The notes: generated by a model not told the origin, from the sequence alone. A stretch of DNA of 62,267 bases from JAWXUD01 sp044432945 (GCA_044432945.1 JAWXUD010000007.1:1-62267), one strand, 5' to 3'. Positions 43,730 to 52,879 are shown, numbered from the stretch's first letter. Translations and numbers: made by a program.

Positions 43730-46003
43730 CTAAAAATCATATTCAGGAATAACAAATTCTTCGTTATTCGCATCTTTATTAACAAATTCTAAATAATATT
43801 CCATTGCTAAATCTTTCACAGAATCATAAAATTTATCATCGATGAATTTCTTATGAGCGAAATTTCTCTCTCCAGAATAATTCCCCAATACTGTTGAGAA
43901 AGTTGTTATCGTAGCTTTATCCAAACCTCCGCCATAAGCCTTTGTTTTAGCATCAGTACCAGATGGACGAATTTCAATATATTTGTCAGCAAACTCTAAG
44001 TATGTCCCATCACCAACGAATTTAACAGATTTCAAATTAGCAAATTGCAAACTCTGAAAAGTATTTTCCAAAACCCAAATAACATCGCCAATATTCATAA
44101 TATCTTTTTTTACAGCGATAGCCATAGACAAATAAAACAAATCATTTTTAGTTCGCAATTTTTCACCATCAATTTTTGCTATTTTCAATTTATCAATATC
44201 AGGCTCAGATTCATTATAATAAGAAATGTCAGCACGTGTGTCATAACGTCCTACAATTTCATTTTCATCAAATATCTCAGATAAATACTCGGATAGCGAA
44301 ACATCTTTCAATTGCAATTTCGCAACCAAAGCCGAAGCAACAACAATTGCCTCAGTAGCACTCTTCTCACGCATAGCAATCGCTTTACGCCCTAGCTTTG
44401 ATTCAACAAGTTTTTCACCACCCATAATCATTCCACCAGATTCTTCACCAGCAAATAACAAACGAGGGTTTACACCTAAATTTATAGGGTTCAACAAAAC
44501 ATCTTCGACAACAATCTCTTCATCTGGCGAGTTCATCAATTTGCCCTCAACTTTTTTCATAATATTAGCAATCTCTTTAAACCCAACAGGCACGTTCACA
44601 ACTTGAACTCCCTGCTTCTTTGCCCACTCGTCCCAAGATAGAGCAGATGCCGTTGTTTTAATCATAAAACGAGGATAATTTTCCCACAACCCTTGAGTTT
44701 TCAATTGACTTGCCCAAAAATCCATTAACATCAAAAACGCTTGATTTGCAGTGAACACAGTCAAGACAATACTCTCACTCAACCTAACATAATCAATGCC
44801 TAGTTTTTCTAACATAAAAACTCTTTCAGCACTCTCAGTCTGAGCTATTGTCAACCTATCATGGTCAGGGTCTGTAATAAGCACAACAGTGTTCAACGGC
44901 ATAGATTTCAATCTCTCGTCATAATGCAATGTTTCTATTACAGGAAAATAAGTTTCACCATTCTTCCTTTTAGAAACAACAGTCGCATCAACTGAATAAT
45001 CATAAAATGCTTTTTCACCTTTTGGAGTATGATCAAATTTACCTATCGAATTAAAAAATGGATCTTCATCAATATTCAACCAAGAATATTTTTCTGAAAT
45101 CCCTAAATCTTCAAGCACCCTACTCAATGTTCTATAGGCAGAACCGCCAACATTATCGATAACAACCTTATCTTTTAACGATTTAATCAAATCTAAATTA
45201 TTCTTCTGAGCAACTCCAGACTTCAAATATTCAACATACAAATCCACACCGTCATTTAAAGTTTCCATAACAACTTCATCAATTAAGGGGTTATTTTTTG
45301 CAGAAATTTTTATCTCATAAGTCCCATTTTTTTGCGTTTGTTCAAAAATCTCTTGAATTTTGTTAACAAATTCCAATGACTCTTCTGGCAAATACTGACT
45401 ACCTTGCGAATTCAAATCCTTAGTAGCGTTCTTAACAGAAATCCCATGACTTGATGTTATATACTCACCACCCAACAAATCTAATTTAAAAGCCAAAAAT
45501 GAAACAAGCCAAATCGGCATAGATTTTTTATCCTTCGACAAAAGCGTCTTAATCCCTTTTGCTGCCTGAATTCTTGCAATAGCGTCCAAATACAATTCTG
45601 AATTATAACGCACTTCACGTCCTGCTATTTTTACGATTTTTTCATCAGGGTATTTTTCACAAGCGACTAATGCTTTAGCCAAAGTCGCAAGCACAATTCC
45701 CACTAAATTTATCGGAAATCTAATATCCTGCGGAAATAAAATATTCTGCGGGCCACGAATACCCGCAGTTGACACTTGTGCCTCTTTTGAATAGTTTGCA
45801 AACCACTCATTCAATCCCAATCCTTCTGGATTTTTTTTAGCATCATAAGGTTCTAAATGCTCTCTTTTAAGTTTAAACGTAAAAGCTTCAGAACAAGAAA
45901 AATCCATCAAGTCCAAATTTTTAACATAATCTGGCGTCTTCTCAAATACACTTTTAAACAATTCATTCTCAAGCTCAACTTGCGATGTCTTTATATTTTT
46001 CAT
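43730..46003 (-). CDS. Divergent alpha-D-phosphohexomutase (phosphoglucomutase/phosphomannomutase superfamily)
   Basis: A 757-residue protein, well above the 450-580 of most relatives. It has the superfamily motifs in order: STAGIRG (78-84), the phosphoserine loop as TSSHGIS (183-189, usually TASHNP, so S185 is the probable catalytic serine), metal site DPDHDR (378-383, usually DPDGDR), sugar-binding FAGEESGG, and phosphate-binding EIRPSGTDAKTKAYGGG near the C-terminus. The altered serine and metal loops suggest a different substrate or rate. A roughly 100-residue N-terminal extension precedes the first motif. No sugar-nucleotide genes are adjacent. Reaction: interconversion of hexose 1- and 6-phosphates, inferred from family. 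Confidence 0.85.
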   Translation of the reverse strand: MKNIKTSQVELENELFKSVFEKTPDYVKNLDLMDFSCSEAFTFKLKREHLEPYDAKKNPEGLGLNEWFANYSKEAQVSTAGIRGPQNILFPQDIRFPINLVGIVLATLAKALVACEKYPDEKIVKIAGREVRYNSELYLDAIARIQAAKGIKTLLSKDKKSMPIWLVSFLAFKLDLLGGEYITSSHGISVKNATKDLNSQGSQYLPEESLEFVNKIQEIFEQTQKNGTYEIKISAKNNPLIDEVVMETLNDGVDLYVEYLKSGVAQKNNLDLIKSLKDKVVIDNVGGSAYRTLSRVLEDLGISEKYSWLNIDEDPFFNSIGKFDHTPKGEKAFYDYSVDATVVSKRKNGETYFPVIETLHYDERLKSMPLNTVVLITDPDHDRLTIAQTESAERVFMLEKLGIDYVRLSESIVLTVFTANQAFLMLMDFWASQLKTQGLWENYPRFMIKTTASALSWDEWAKKQGVQVVNVPVGFKEIANIMKKVEGKLMNSPDEEIVVEDVLLNPINLGVNPRLLFAGEESGGMIMGGEKLVESKLGRKAIAMREKSATEAIVVASALVAKLQLKDVSLSEYLSEIFDENEIVGRYDTRADISYYNESEPDIDKLKIAKIDGEKLRTKNDLFYLSMAIAVKKDIMNIGDVIWVLENTFQSLQFANLKSVKFVGDGTYLEFADKYIEIRPSGTDAKTKAYGGGLDKATITTFSTVLGNYSGERNFAHKKFIDDKFYDSVKDLAMEYYLEFVNKDANNEEFVIPEYDF

Positions 46004-46056
46004 TTAATAATCTCCTAAAAAATCTCGTATTTTTTCAATAATAATATATAAAAAAC

Positions 46057-46085
46057 TTGTCATATGCAAATTTTAAATGTATAAT
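46057..46085 (+). promoter_or_regulatory. Near-consensus sigma70 promoter for the PlsC pair
   Basis: TTGTCA (46057-46062), 17 bp, TATAAT (46080-46085), about 31 nt before the ATG at 46117. It shows what an ordinary housekeeping promoter looks like in this genome, in contrast to the GCAATT class. Confidence 0.75.
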
Positions 46086-46116
46086 TCTTACGAGAGAGAT
46101 TTAAAGGATATATTAA

Positions 46117-46782
46117 ATGTTTGGTCATAAAGAAAAAGAATACTCAAAACGTGATGTATCAGTTTTTAACGCAGGTAGAACTATTTTTCAAATATTAGTT
46201 TGCGGAATTTTTTACATGATTCGTTTTAAATTAGTATATAGATTAAAAGTGGAAGGGTTAGAAAACGTACCTAAAGATAACGAATACATCGTTTGCCCAA
46301 ACCACTTATCAACTCTAGATCCACCTTTAATGTGTGGTGTGATGCCTCGTAGAGTTTCATTTATGGCAAAAAAAGAATTGTTTGATATTCCATTTATTCG
46401 CTGGTGGATTGACTGGCTTGGAGCTTTTGCAGTAAACCGTGAAAGCCTTGGACCATCTTCTATCAAAACTGTTATGAATATCAAAAAAAGCAAGTGGGTA
46501 TTTGGAATTTTCCCTCAAGGCACAAGAGGCGAAGCAGGGGTTATCTCCAGCGTCACGAAAGGTTTTGCAGGGCTAGCTAAAATCACAAAATGTGCCGTCT
46601 TACCTGTCGGCATTGTCGGTACGAACGAGGTTAAAAGATGGCCATTCTCTGGCAGAATTATTATAAAGATCGGAAAGCCAATTCCTTATAACGAAAACCC
46701 TGAAATCGTTGTCGAAAAATGGATTGAACAAATTCAAGAATTAACTGGATTTGAATATATTGAAAAAGTAGAAAAAATATAA
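46117..46782 (+). CDS. plsC: 1-acyl-sn-glycerol-3-phosphate acyltransferase (PlsC family)
   Basis: Membrane-associated acyltransferase of phospholipid synthesis that turns lysophosphatidate into phosphatidate. The 221-residue protein has one hydrophobic N-terminal segment (about 20-38), then the family motifs in order: NHLSTLDPP (the catalytic H-x4-D), VSFMAKKELF, GAFAVNRE, and FPQGTRGEAG (usually FPEGTRS), and LPVGIVGTNE. A second homologue follows 30 bp later, so one may prefer particular acyl chains or act on other lysolipids. Promoter TTGTCA-N17-TATAAT is directly upstream. Confidence 0.92.
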   Translation: MFGHKEKEYSKRDVSVFNAGRTIFQILVCGIFYMIRFKLVYRLKVEGLENVPKDNEYIVCPNHLSTLDPPLMCGVMPRRVSFMAKKELFDIPFIRWWIDWLGAFAVNRESLGPSSIKTVMNIKKSKWVFGIFPQGTRGEAGVISSVTKGFAGLAKITKCAVLPVGIVGTNEVKRWPFSGRIIIKIGKPIPYNENPEIVVEKWIEQIQELTGFEYIEKVEKI

Positions 46783-46812
46783 TTGTAAAGGACTAAAATC
46801 AGGAGCTAAAAG

Positions 46813-47496
46813 ATGACTGTTAATGAAAGAAATTATAATAGACGTTATCCGCACGAATACAATATTTTTAGAACAATTTTTTACATGTGGTTTGTTGCAT
46901 GTGTTATTACACCAGTAATCAAAACTTGCTATCACTGCAAAACAACAGGAAAAGAGAATTTACCAACAAAAGCTAAGTCGGGTAAATTCATTTATACTGC
47001 AAACCATGTTTCAGTCTTTGACCCACCACTGGTTTCAATGGCGTGTTTTAGACCTATCGCTTATATGGCTAAAAAAGAATTGTTCCAAAAAGGCGAAAAG
47101 CTTGAGTTTTTAATTAAAAGATTAGGAGCTTTCGCAGTTGACAGGACTAAACCAGAAATAGCTACCTTTAAAACTGTGAAAGATATTTTATCAACAAGCT
47201 GGTCACTTGGCGTATTTCCTCAAGGCGGAATTAGACCATATGGCTCAATATTGAATGACCTAAAAAAAGGGTTTATTGTTATTGCAAAAAACGCTAAAGC
47301 CGATATTGTACCTGTCGCTATTTCAGATTTTAACGGTTATCCTAAATTCAAACCATTCACAAAAAGAATAGTAAATCTTCATATCTGTAAACCTATTTCA
47401 TATCAATTACCTGCTGAAGAAATACTCGAAAAATGGTGTCAGGAAATCGCAGGACATGCTGATTATAAAATTGAAGAGAAAATTACAAATAGTTAA
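46813..47496 (+). CDS. Second PlsC-like acyltransferase
   Basis: A 227-residue acyltransferase, paralogue of the preceding gene and in the same operon. It has an N-terminal hydrophobic helix (about 18-36), then ANHVSVFDPPLV (H-x4-D), IAYMAKKELFQKG, GAFAVDRTK, and FPQGGIRPYGS at the position of the FPEGTRS motif, where Gly-Ile replaces Thr; this is the main difference to the first copy and may affect substrate phosphate binding. Divergence between the two suggests different roles, for example different acyl acceptors. The C-terminal ISDFNGYPKFKPFTKR resembles the end of the family core. A palindromic terminator follows 19 bp later. Confidence 0.88.
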   Translation: MTVNERNYNRRYPHEYNIFRTIFYMWFVACVITPVIKTCYHCKTTGKENLPTKAKSGKFIYTANHVSVFDPPLVSMACFRPIAYMAKKELFQKGEKLEFLIKRLGAFAVDRTKPEIATFKTVKDILSTSWSLGVFPQGGIRPYGSILNDLKKGFIVIAKNAKADIVPVAISDFNGYPKFKPFTKRIVNLHICKPISYQLPAEEILEKWCQEIAGHADYKIEEKITNS

Positions 47497-47515
47497 GGAT
47501 ATTGTATATACATTC

Positions 47516-47550
47516 TAAGTGGCGATTTTGTTTCACAAAATCGCCACTTA
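47516..47550. terminator. Palindromic terminator after the PlsC pair
   Basis: TAAGTGGCGATTTTGT / ACAAAATCGCCACTTA with a 3-nt loop. No T-tract follows, unlike a classic intrinsic terminator, and the arms resemble those at 43667 and 53437. Confidence 0.8.
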
Positions 47551-47570
47551 AATCGTTATTCACTAAAATA

Positions 47571-47604
47571 ATAAAGTCCAGAATTTTTCAATTCTAGACT
47601 TTAT
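47571..47604. terminator. Terminator of the HEAT-like gene (minus strand)
   Basis: ATAAAGTCCAGAATT / AATTCTAGACTTTAT with a 4-nt loop and one mismatch, 25 bp beyond the stop of the minus-strand gene at 47629. Confidence 0.7.
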
Positions 47605-47628
47605 ACTTTGAAAGAAAGTTCTTTGTTA

Positions 47629-48825
47629 TTAAGCTTTTGGAGCTTCTTTTGTAGTAGCAGCAGCTATTTTATCAAGAGCTACATTTGCTGCTTCTTGTAC
47701 ATTTTTATCGGTATCGTTTTTAGCTACTTCAAATAATGTTGCTAAATCTTTATTATATGTTGGTTGTTGCAAGTAACTAAGTGATTCTATAGCTGACGCT
47801 CTAACCATTGGATTTGAGTTAGATTTTAATTGTTCAGCGATAGTTTCAACACCAGGAAGTTCTGTTAATGGAACTGTTGTTGAAGTCAATTTATTAACTT
47901 CTTCAGCGAATAATTTATCCATTATTGCGAATGTGAACATTGCATAACTTTTATTTCTAGCTGATTTTTCCATTGGCGTTATAGTTGTTGCCAAATTTGT
48001 TTCTTCATCAGACATATTTTTGCCAGTCATTAATTTCTGTCTTGCTGCGATTTGCTCAGCTGATGGTCCTTCTAATTTGCTTGAATCATTATTAATAATA
48101 TTTGTTAAAGAATTCATAACTTTTTCATCTAACAATTCAGTTGCTTTTTGAGGTTCGTCTTTTACCATATTAGCTACTTCTTCCATCGCACTAGCTTGTA
48201 CATCAAAATCAGCATCAGTTAATTTTGCAACAAACGCATTCAAATCAACTTGTGGAGCAATTTTTACTGCTTCTTCAATTTCAACAGGTGCAGGTGCTTC
48301 TGTCGCAGCTGGTGCAACTGGAGCTTCTACCTCTGCTGGAGCTTCTGTAGTAACTGGAGCAACTGGAGCTTCAGCAACTTCAACCTGAGCTACTTCAGCT
48401 TGCTTAACTGGTTCTTGAACAACAACTGGTTCAGGAACGACTACTGCTGGAGCTACATCTAATTGTTGAATTTGTGGTGCAACTGTTGCAACTGGAGTAA
48501 TCGGAGTCACTGGTTGAACTGGAGCCATTGGTTCTTGTGCAATTGGAGTTACACATTGTGGGCAAGTTGCAGGAAAATATGTTGGTTGCTGTTGAGCTAC
48601 TGGATAATCATACAACTGTGCTTGTGGATAATTATAATAAGGCATTGTTGGTTGTGCATAACCTGCTTGCGGGTATTGAGGTGCTTGTTGTTCATACATG
48701 CTTGGTGCAGTTAATGATGGATTATGTACATCAATCTTTACGGCATTATAACTAGCTGGTTGTGCTTGTTGAGCCATTTGCGGGTACATACGAGGTAAAA
48801 CGTATGGGTTTGGAGCTTGAATCAT
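47629..48825 (-). CDS. Pro/Ala/Val-rich protein with C-terminal HEAT-like helices
   Basis: A 398-residue protein without a signal peptide. Residues 1-90 are Pro/Gln/Tyr-rich (MYPQMAQQAQPASYN type), residues 95-185 form a Pro-Val-Ala-Glu-Thr spacer with repeated VEAPVAP-like units, and residues about 190-398 are helical and HEAT-like, with units such as MVRASAIESLSYLQQP and NVQEAANVALDKIAA. A CPQC pair occurs at about residue 90. The spacer resembles the periplasm- or cell-wall-spanning linkers of anchored proteins, though no anchor is visible. The gene stands alone with its own promoter and terminator. Function unknown. Confidence 0.7.
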   Translation of the reverse strand: MIQAPNPYVLPRMYPQMAQQAQPASYNAVKIDVHNPSLTAPSMYEQQAPQYPQAGYAQPTMPYYNYPQAQLYDYPVAQQQPTYFPATCPQCVTPIAQEPMAPVQPVTPITPVATVAPQIQQLDVAPAVVVPEPVVVQEPVKQAEVAQVEVAEAPVAPVTTEAPAEVEAPVAPAATEAPAPVEIEEAVKIAPQVDLNAFVAKLTDADFDVQASAMEEVANMVKDEPQKATELLDEKVMNSLTNIINNDSSKLEGPSAEQIAARQKLMTGKNMSDEETNLATTITPMEKSARNKSYAMFTFAIMDKLFAEEVNKLTSTTVPLTELPGVETIAEQLKSNSNPMVRASAIESLSYLQQPTYNKDLATLFEVAKNDTDKNVQEAANVALDKIAAATTKEAPKA

Positions 48826-48875
48826 TTAATTTCTTCCTTTCAAATAGTAATTAACTTTTAAAATTTATTATACCA

Positions 48876-48904
48876 TTTAAATATCCCTGAAAAATAAAAA
48901 TTGC
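48876..48904 (-). promoter_or_regulatory. Weaker match to the GCAATT-N17 promoter class before the HEAT-like gene
   Basis: On the minus strand GCAATT (48904-48899), 17 bp, TTTAAA (48881-48876), with a TTTACAT (reverse ATGTAAA) 27 bp farther upstream. A TATAAT lies a few bases downstream (48872-48867) and may be the actual -10. Pattern match only. Confidence 0.3.
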
Positions 48905-49056
48905 TACTTTTACAAATTAATTTAATAAAACTTTACATTAGGATACAAATGTAAAAAAATCAATAATTTTTATGAATATTTTATTTTAAAATTATTTATG
49001 TTATCATATAAAGATACAAACGGAATTTATGTATAATAGGATTAGGGAGCGATGCT

Positions 49057-50007
49057 ATGTTAATTGATAAAAATAATAGAAAATCTATTAGATCAGCTTT
49101 TGGAAACACACTGAAAACTTTAGGTGAAAGCAATGAGGACATTGTTGTTCTAGATGCGGATTTAGCATGCTCTACACAAACTAAAATTTTTGGCGATGCT
49201 TTTCCTGAAAGATTTTTCAACTGTGGTATCGCAGAACAAGACATGATTGCAACAGCGGTTGGACTAGCTTCTATTGGCAAAACCCCATTTGCGGCGACTT
49301 TCGCAATGTTTGCAACAGGAAGAGCTTATGATCAAATAAGAAATTCTGTTTGCTATCCTAGTTTTAATGTAAAAATAATTGGAACACACGGTGGTGTTAC
49401 GGTTGGCGAAGATGGTGCTAGTCATCAAGCTTTAGAAGACGTATCGCTTATGCGTGGTATTCCTAACATGTCAGTTTTCATGCCTGCAGATTGCAGAGAG
49501 TGCGAACAGATTATAACTTTTGCGGCTAACAATCCAGGTCCTATGTATATCAGAGTTCCTCGCACAAATGTTTGCGACATTTTTGGTGATGAATATAAGT
49601 TTGATTTTACAAAAGTAAAATTGATTAAATCAGGTCATGATGTCAGTGTCATGACTAACGGTGAAACTTTAGCTGAGGTAATAGAAGCAGCTAATGAACT
49701 AGAAGCTCAAGGTTATTCAGTGCAGGTCATTCACGTTCCAGTTGTAAAACCTATTGATACAACTGGTATATTAGAGCTTGTCAAAAACACCAAATTTATC
49801 GTCACTGTAGAAAATCATTCGATTATTGGTGGTCTTGGAAGTGCTGTTTGCGAAATAGTATCAGAATATAACCCTATGAAAGTTTATAGAATCGGGGTTA
49901 ATGATAAATTTGGTCAAAGTGGAAAATGGGAAGAATTATTAGAATATTATGGCTTAAACGCAGAAAAATTGACGCAAAAAATAAAGTATTTTTTGGATAA
50001 GAATTAA
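49057..50007 (+). CDS. Transketolase C-terminal subunit (split transketolase, B half)
   Basis: A 316-residue protein corresponding to the pyrimidine-binding and C-terminal domains of transketolase. Seen are KSIRSAFGNTLKTLGESNED, VVLDADLACSTQTKIFGDAF, FNCGIAEQDMIATAVGLAS (with the thiamine-activating Glu), GTHGGVTVGEDGASHQALED and MFVMPADCRE-like sequence, with the C-terminal IGGLGSAVCEIV. In split enzymes the N-terminal, thiamine-diphosphate-binding subunit is normally the gene just before; here the upstream gene is the unrelated HEAT-like gene on the other strand. The A subunit must be elsewhere or the enzyme differs. ftsE follows 15 bp later. Confidence 0.9.
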   Translation: MLIDKNNRKSIRSAFGNTLKTLGESNEDIVVLDADLACSTQTKIFGDAFPERFFNCGIAEQDMIATAVGLASIGKTPFAATFAMFATGRAYDQIRNSVCYPSFNVKIIGTHGGVTVGEDGASHQALEDVSLMRGIPNMSVFMPADCRECEQIITFAANNPGPMYIRVPRTNVCDIFGDEYKFDFTKVKLIKSGHDVSVMTNGETLAEVIEAANELEAQGYSVQVIHVPVVKPIDTTGILELVKNTKFIVTVENHSIIGGLGSAVCEIVSEYNPMKVYRIGVNDKFGQSGKWEELLEYYGLNAEKLTQKIKYFLDKN

Positions 50008-50022
50008 TGAGGTAAATTATAG

Positions 50023-50700
50023 ATGATACAATTCAGATCAGTTACAAAAAAATATAAAAACAATCATTATGCACTGAAAAATATCAATTTAGATATTTTA
50101 TCTGGTGAATTTGTTTTCATCGTAGGAGCTTCTGGAGCTGGTAAATCCACTTTGATGAAACTTTTATATAACGAAGAACGACCAACAAGTGGAACTGTTA
50201 CTATTGGTAATATAAATATCGCTAATTTAGATAATGACAAAATCCCTAATCTGAGACGTTGTATGGGGATTGTATTTCAAGATTACAAATTACTTCAAAA
50301 CCAAAGCGTTTATGACAACGTAGCTTATGTTATAAGAACTTTAGGAATAAGCTCACGTGAGATAAATGCAAGAGTAATCGGAGCTTTAAAAATTGTAGGT
50401 TTATATGAAAAAATGAACGCAAAACCTTCAGAATTATCTGGTGGAGAACAACAAAGGGTCGCTATTGCAAGAGCTATCGTCAATGGACCGCCTTTATTAA
50501 TTGCTGATGAACCAACGGGAAATTTAGACCCGAAAAATTCACTTGAGGTTATGCAAATATTAGACCAAATTAATCAAAGAGGAATAACTGTTATAATATC
50601 AACGCATGACAATGCGATGGTTGATTATTTCAGAAAAAGAGTAATAACACTTCACGATGGTGAAATTGTAAGAGATATACAAGCAGGTACTTATGAATAA
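50023..50700 (+). CDS. ftsE: Cell-division ATP-binding protein FtsE
   Basis: ATPase of the FtsEX complex, which links the divisome to peptidoglycan hydrolases. The 225-residue ABC ATPase shows Walker A GASGAGKSTLMKLL, the Q-loop (GIVFQDYKLL), signature LSGGEQQRVAIARAI, Walker B LLIADEPTGNLDP and the H-loop STHDN. Its length and the VFQDYKLLQNQSVYDNVAY segment are FtsE-like. It overlaps ftsX by 8 bp. It is the second gene of a four-gene operon (transketolase half, ftsE, ftsX, receiver-GGDEF-like). Confidence 0.95.
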   Translation: MIQFRSVTKKYKNNHYALKNINLDILSGEFVFIVGASGAGKSTLMKLLYNEERPTSGTVTIGNINIANLDNDKIPNLRRCMGIVFQDYKLLQNQSVYDNVAYVIRTLGISSREINARVIGALKIVGLYEKMNAKPSELSGGEQQRVAIARAIVNGPPLLIADEPTGNLDPKNSLEVMQILDQINQRGITVIISTHDNAMVDYFRKRVITLHDGEIVRDIQAGTYE

Positions 50701-51601
50701 TAGAAAAATGAAATTAAAGAGAAAAATGAAAAAACACATTCCTAAAGACTGGTTGTGTGAGTTGAGAATTTTATATCGCTTAGCCTGTGAAACATTGAAC
50801 GGTATTAATAGAACAGGGATAGTAAACCTTGTGATAATTTCGACAATGGCAGCTATTTTATTAATCTTTGGTGCATTTTTCAGATCAACATTATCGATTT
50901 CTTCTTTTGCTAAAGAACTAGGTAGCGTATTAGAAATATCTGTCTACCTTAAAGATGGCACTGATGCCAATCTTATAAAAAATAATATTAAAAAAATAGA
51001 ACACGTTGATAACGTGAAAATCATTCCAAAAGAAAATTCTTGGTCAAAGCTAAAGCGTGAAATGGATTTGCCTGATATGGATAATCCACTTCCAGATACA
51101 CTACATGTTAAAGTTGATAAAAATGACAACATCGAAACTGTTTATCAAAATATAGAAAAAATTACGGCTGTTGAAGAAATGAACTACGCCGAGGACTTAG
51201 CAAAAAAAATAGAAACGCTTAATCACGTTGTCAACACGATAACTATTTTTGTTGTGATCGTCATGGCGATGTTAACAATGACAATTATCAGTAATACTAT
51301 TCAACTAGTTATCCAATCAAGAAAAGATGAAATTGAAATTATGAGGTTGATGGGTGTTTCTAATTGGTACATACGCTTCCCGTTAATCATGCAGGGGGCT
51401 TTTTATGGGATTTGTGGAGCAATTATCGCTGTAATTCCACTAAATATTGTTCAAAACTCATTGAATAATATTCACAAATTTTTCATGATTCCAACACCTG
51501 CATATGCTCAAGGACTTGTAATCACTATTATGTTTATTATGGCGGTTACATTCGGTGCTGGCGGTAGCTTCTTATGTATTAAAAAACATCTTAGAGTGTA
51601 A
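50693..51601 (+). CDS. ftsX: Cell-division permease-like protein FtsX
   Basis: Membrane partner of FtsE. The 302-residue protein has a basic N-terminus (1-20), a first helix at about 40-62 (VNLVIISTMAAILLIFGAFF), an extracellular loop of about 110 residues (residues 70-175) that recruits hydrolase activators, and three further helices with TMTIISNTIQLVIQSRKDEI and EIMRLMGVSNWYIRFP, the FtsX/MacB-type DUF214 signature. The ATG at 50693 overlaps ftsE; two later Met codons are alternative starts. The transmembrane order TM1-loop-TM2-TM3-TM4 is canonical. Confidence 0.93.
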   Translation: MNNRKMKLKRKMKKHIPKDWLCELRILYRLACETLNGINRTGIVNLVIISTMAAILLIFGAFFRSTLSISSFAKELGSVLEISVYLKDGTDANLIKNNIKKIEHVDNVKIIPKENSWSKLKREMDLPDMDNPLPDTLHVKVDKNDNIETVYQNIEKITAVEEMNYAEDLAKKIETLNHVVNTITIFVVIVMAMLTMTIISNTIQLVIQSRKDEIEIMRLMGVSNWYIRFPLIMQGAFYGICGAIIAVIPLNIVQNSLNNIHKFFMIPTPAYAQGLVITIMFIMAVTFGAGGSFLCIKKHLRV

Positions 51602-51603
51602 AT

Positions 51604-52845
51604 ATGAACAACAATTTTATAGATGACATAATTCTAATATCAGATAACGAAATACTAACGCAAACATTATCAAATAAGATGCGTTTGATTAGAAACTCTG
51701 ACAAAATCAGCTCTTTTACTTACGAAAATATTTTACACAATCCGATATCTAGAACAACAAATGTTGTTTTTCTTCACGAAAATAAATCAAAAGAAAAAAC
51801 TTTTCATTGTATTCAAAAAATAAAACAAGAAAACCAATTAGCATCGATTATTTTATTAACAAATGATTACGATAAAAATTTCATTTTGCAAGCTTTTGAA
51901 GCAGGTATTTCTGATTTTACAAAATCAGATGCTGAGGACTTTGAATTAGTAATCCGTGCCGTAAATAATATTCAAACTTCTATTCAAAACAAATTGATTA
52001 ATAGATATGAGAAAATTTTAAAAAAACAACATATAATTAATGAAACAACAAATTTTTATAACGCAAATTCTATCGATCTAGTTTTCTCACAAGAGATTAA
52101 GTCTACAAACAACGGTATTGTATTAATATTAGAAACACAAAATAATACTAAATCTAAAACATTAATCGAAAATGTGAAAAACGCTATTAAAATCTCATTA
52201 AGAAAATCTGATTTGACAGCATTCGATCAAGAAAAAGAACTCTTTTATATATTACTGCCAAACACGACTTTCAGCGGTGCAATATCTGTTATTGAAAAAA
52301 TTAAGAAAAAATGCTCTGAAGAAATCTCGCTAAAAGTTGGCATGAGTGAATATTTCGACAAATCTTTCAAACAAGTTAAGAATGAAGCCTACGAAGCTCT
52401 AAAACAAGTTGAAAGCTCTCAAGTAAATTATCTATTATTTGAAGAAAATGAAACCAAATCAAATGATTACAACATTGAGCAACTAGAAGAAAAGCCTAAA
52501 AACTATAAGTTCTTTCAACAAATTTTTGACAAAAAATTAGAACAAATAATTACACCGATTTTTTATCGCCAACAAAAATTTTATGAAGAAAAATTAGCAA
52601 ATACACAAATTATGCAATCTTGTGAGAATAATAAATGTGTTTTTAATCTCAAAAATAATTTCGCAAATAGCTCTTTAAAAATAACCTATTCAGGCTATAC
52701 GAAAATTCAAATAAATTTCATACACCAAGGACTAGATAGCCCTGAAAATAAAGAATTCACTCTATCCGTGGCAAAAATAAATAAAGAAGATATCACCAAA
52801 ATTATAGATGACTTTATCCTTGACTTTGAAACTATCAAAGAGTAA
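51604..52845 (+). CDS. Degenerate receiver and GGDEF-like protein in the ftsEX operon
   Basis: A 413-residue protein. Residues about 5-120 have the alternating strand-helix pattern of a receiver (IILISDNE, VVFLHEN, SIILLTNDYDKNFILQAFEAGISDF) but the phospho-acceptor Asp is not recognisable, so it is probably a pseudo-receiver. Residues about 150-285 follow the GGDEF domain layout (LIENVKNAIKISLRKSDLTAFDQ, ELFYILLPNTTFSGAISVIEKI, SLKVGMSEYF, KNEAYEALKQV) with the GG(D/E)EF motif missing, so catalysis is unlikely; a nucleotide-sensing or scaffold role is more plausible. Residues 320-413 form a further unknown domain. It is 2 bp after ftsX, suggesting a link to cell division. Confidence 0.7.
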   Translation: MNNNFIDDIILISDNEILTQTLSNKMRLIRNSDKISSFTYENILHNPISRTTNVVFLHENKSKEKTFHCIQKIKQENQLASIILLTNDYDKNFILQAFEAGISDFTKSDAEDFELVIRAVNNIQTSIQNKLINRYEKILKKQHIINETTNFYNANSIDLVFSQEIKSTNNGIVLILETQNNTKSKTLIENVKNAIKISLRKSDLTAFDQEKELFYILLPNTTFSGAISVIEKIKKKCSEEISLKVGMSEYFDKSFKQVKNEAYEALKQVESSQVNYLLFEENETKSNDYNIEQLEEKPKNYKFFQQIFDKKLEQIITPIFYRQQKFYEEKLANTQIMQSCENNKCVFNLKNNFANSSLKITYSGYTKIQINFIHQGLDSPENKEFTLSVAKINKEDITKIIDDFILDFETIKE

Positions 52846-52879
52846 TATTTTATTGCATAGTTAATATTAAGGAGAAAAA

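Noticed and set aside
48250..48755. Trp/Cys/Asn-rich plus-strand ORFs opposite the HEAT-like gene
   Set aside because: They arise from the Pro/Ala/Val-rich minus-strand coding sequence; composition is not protein-like.
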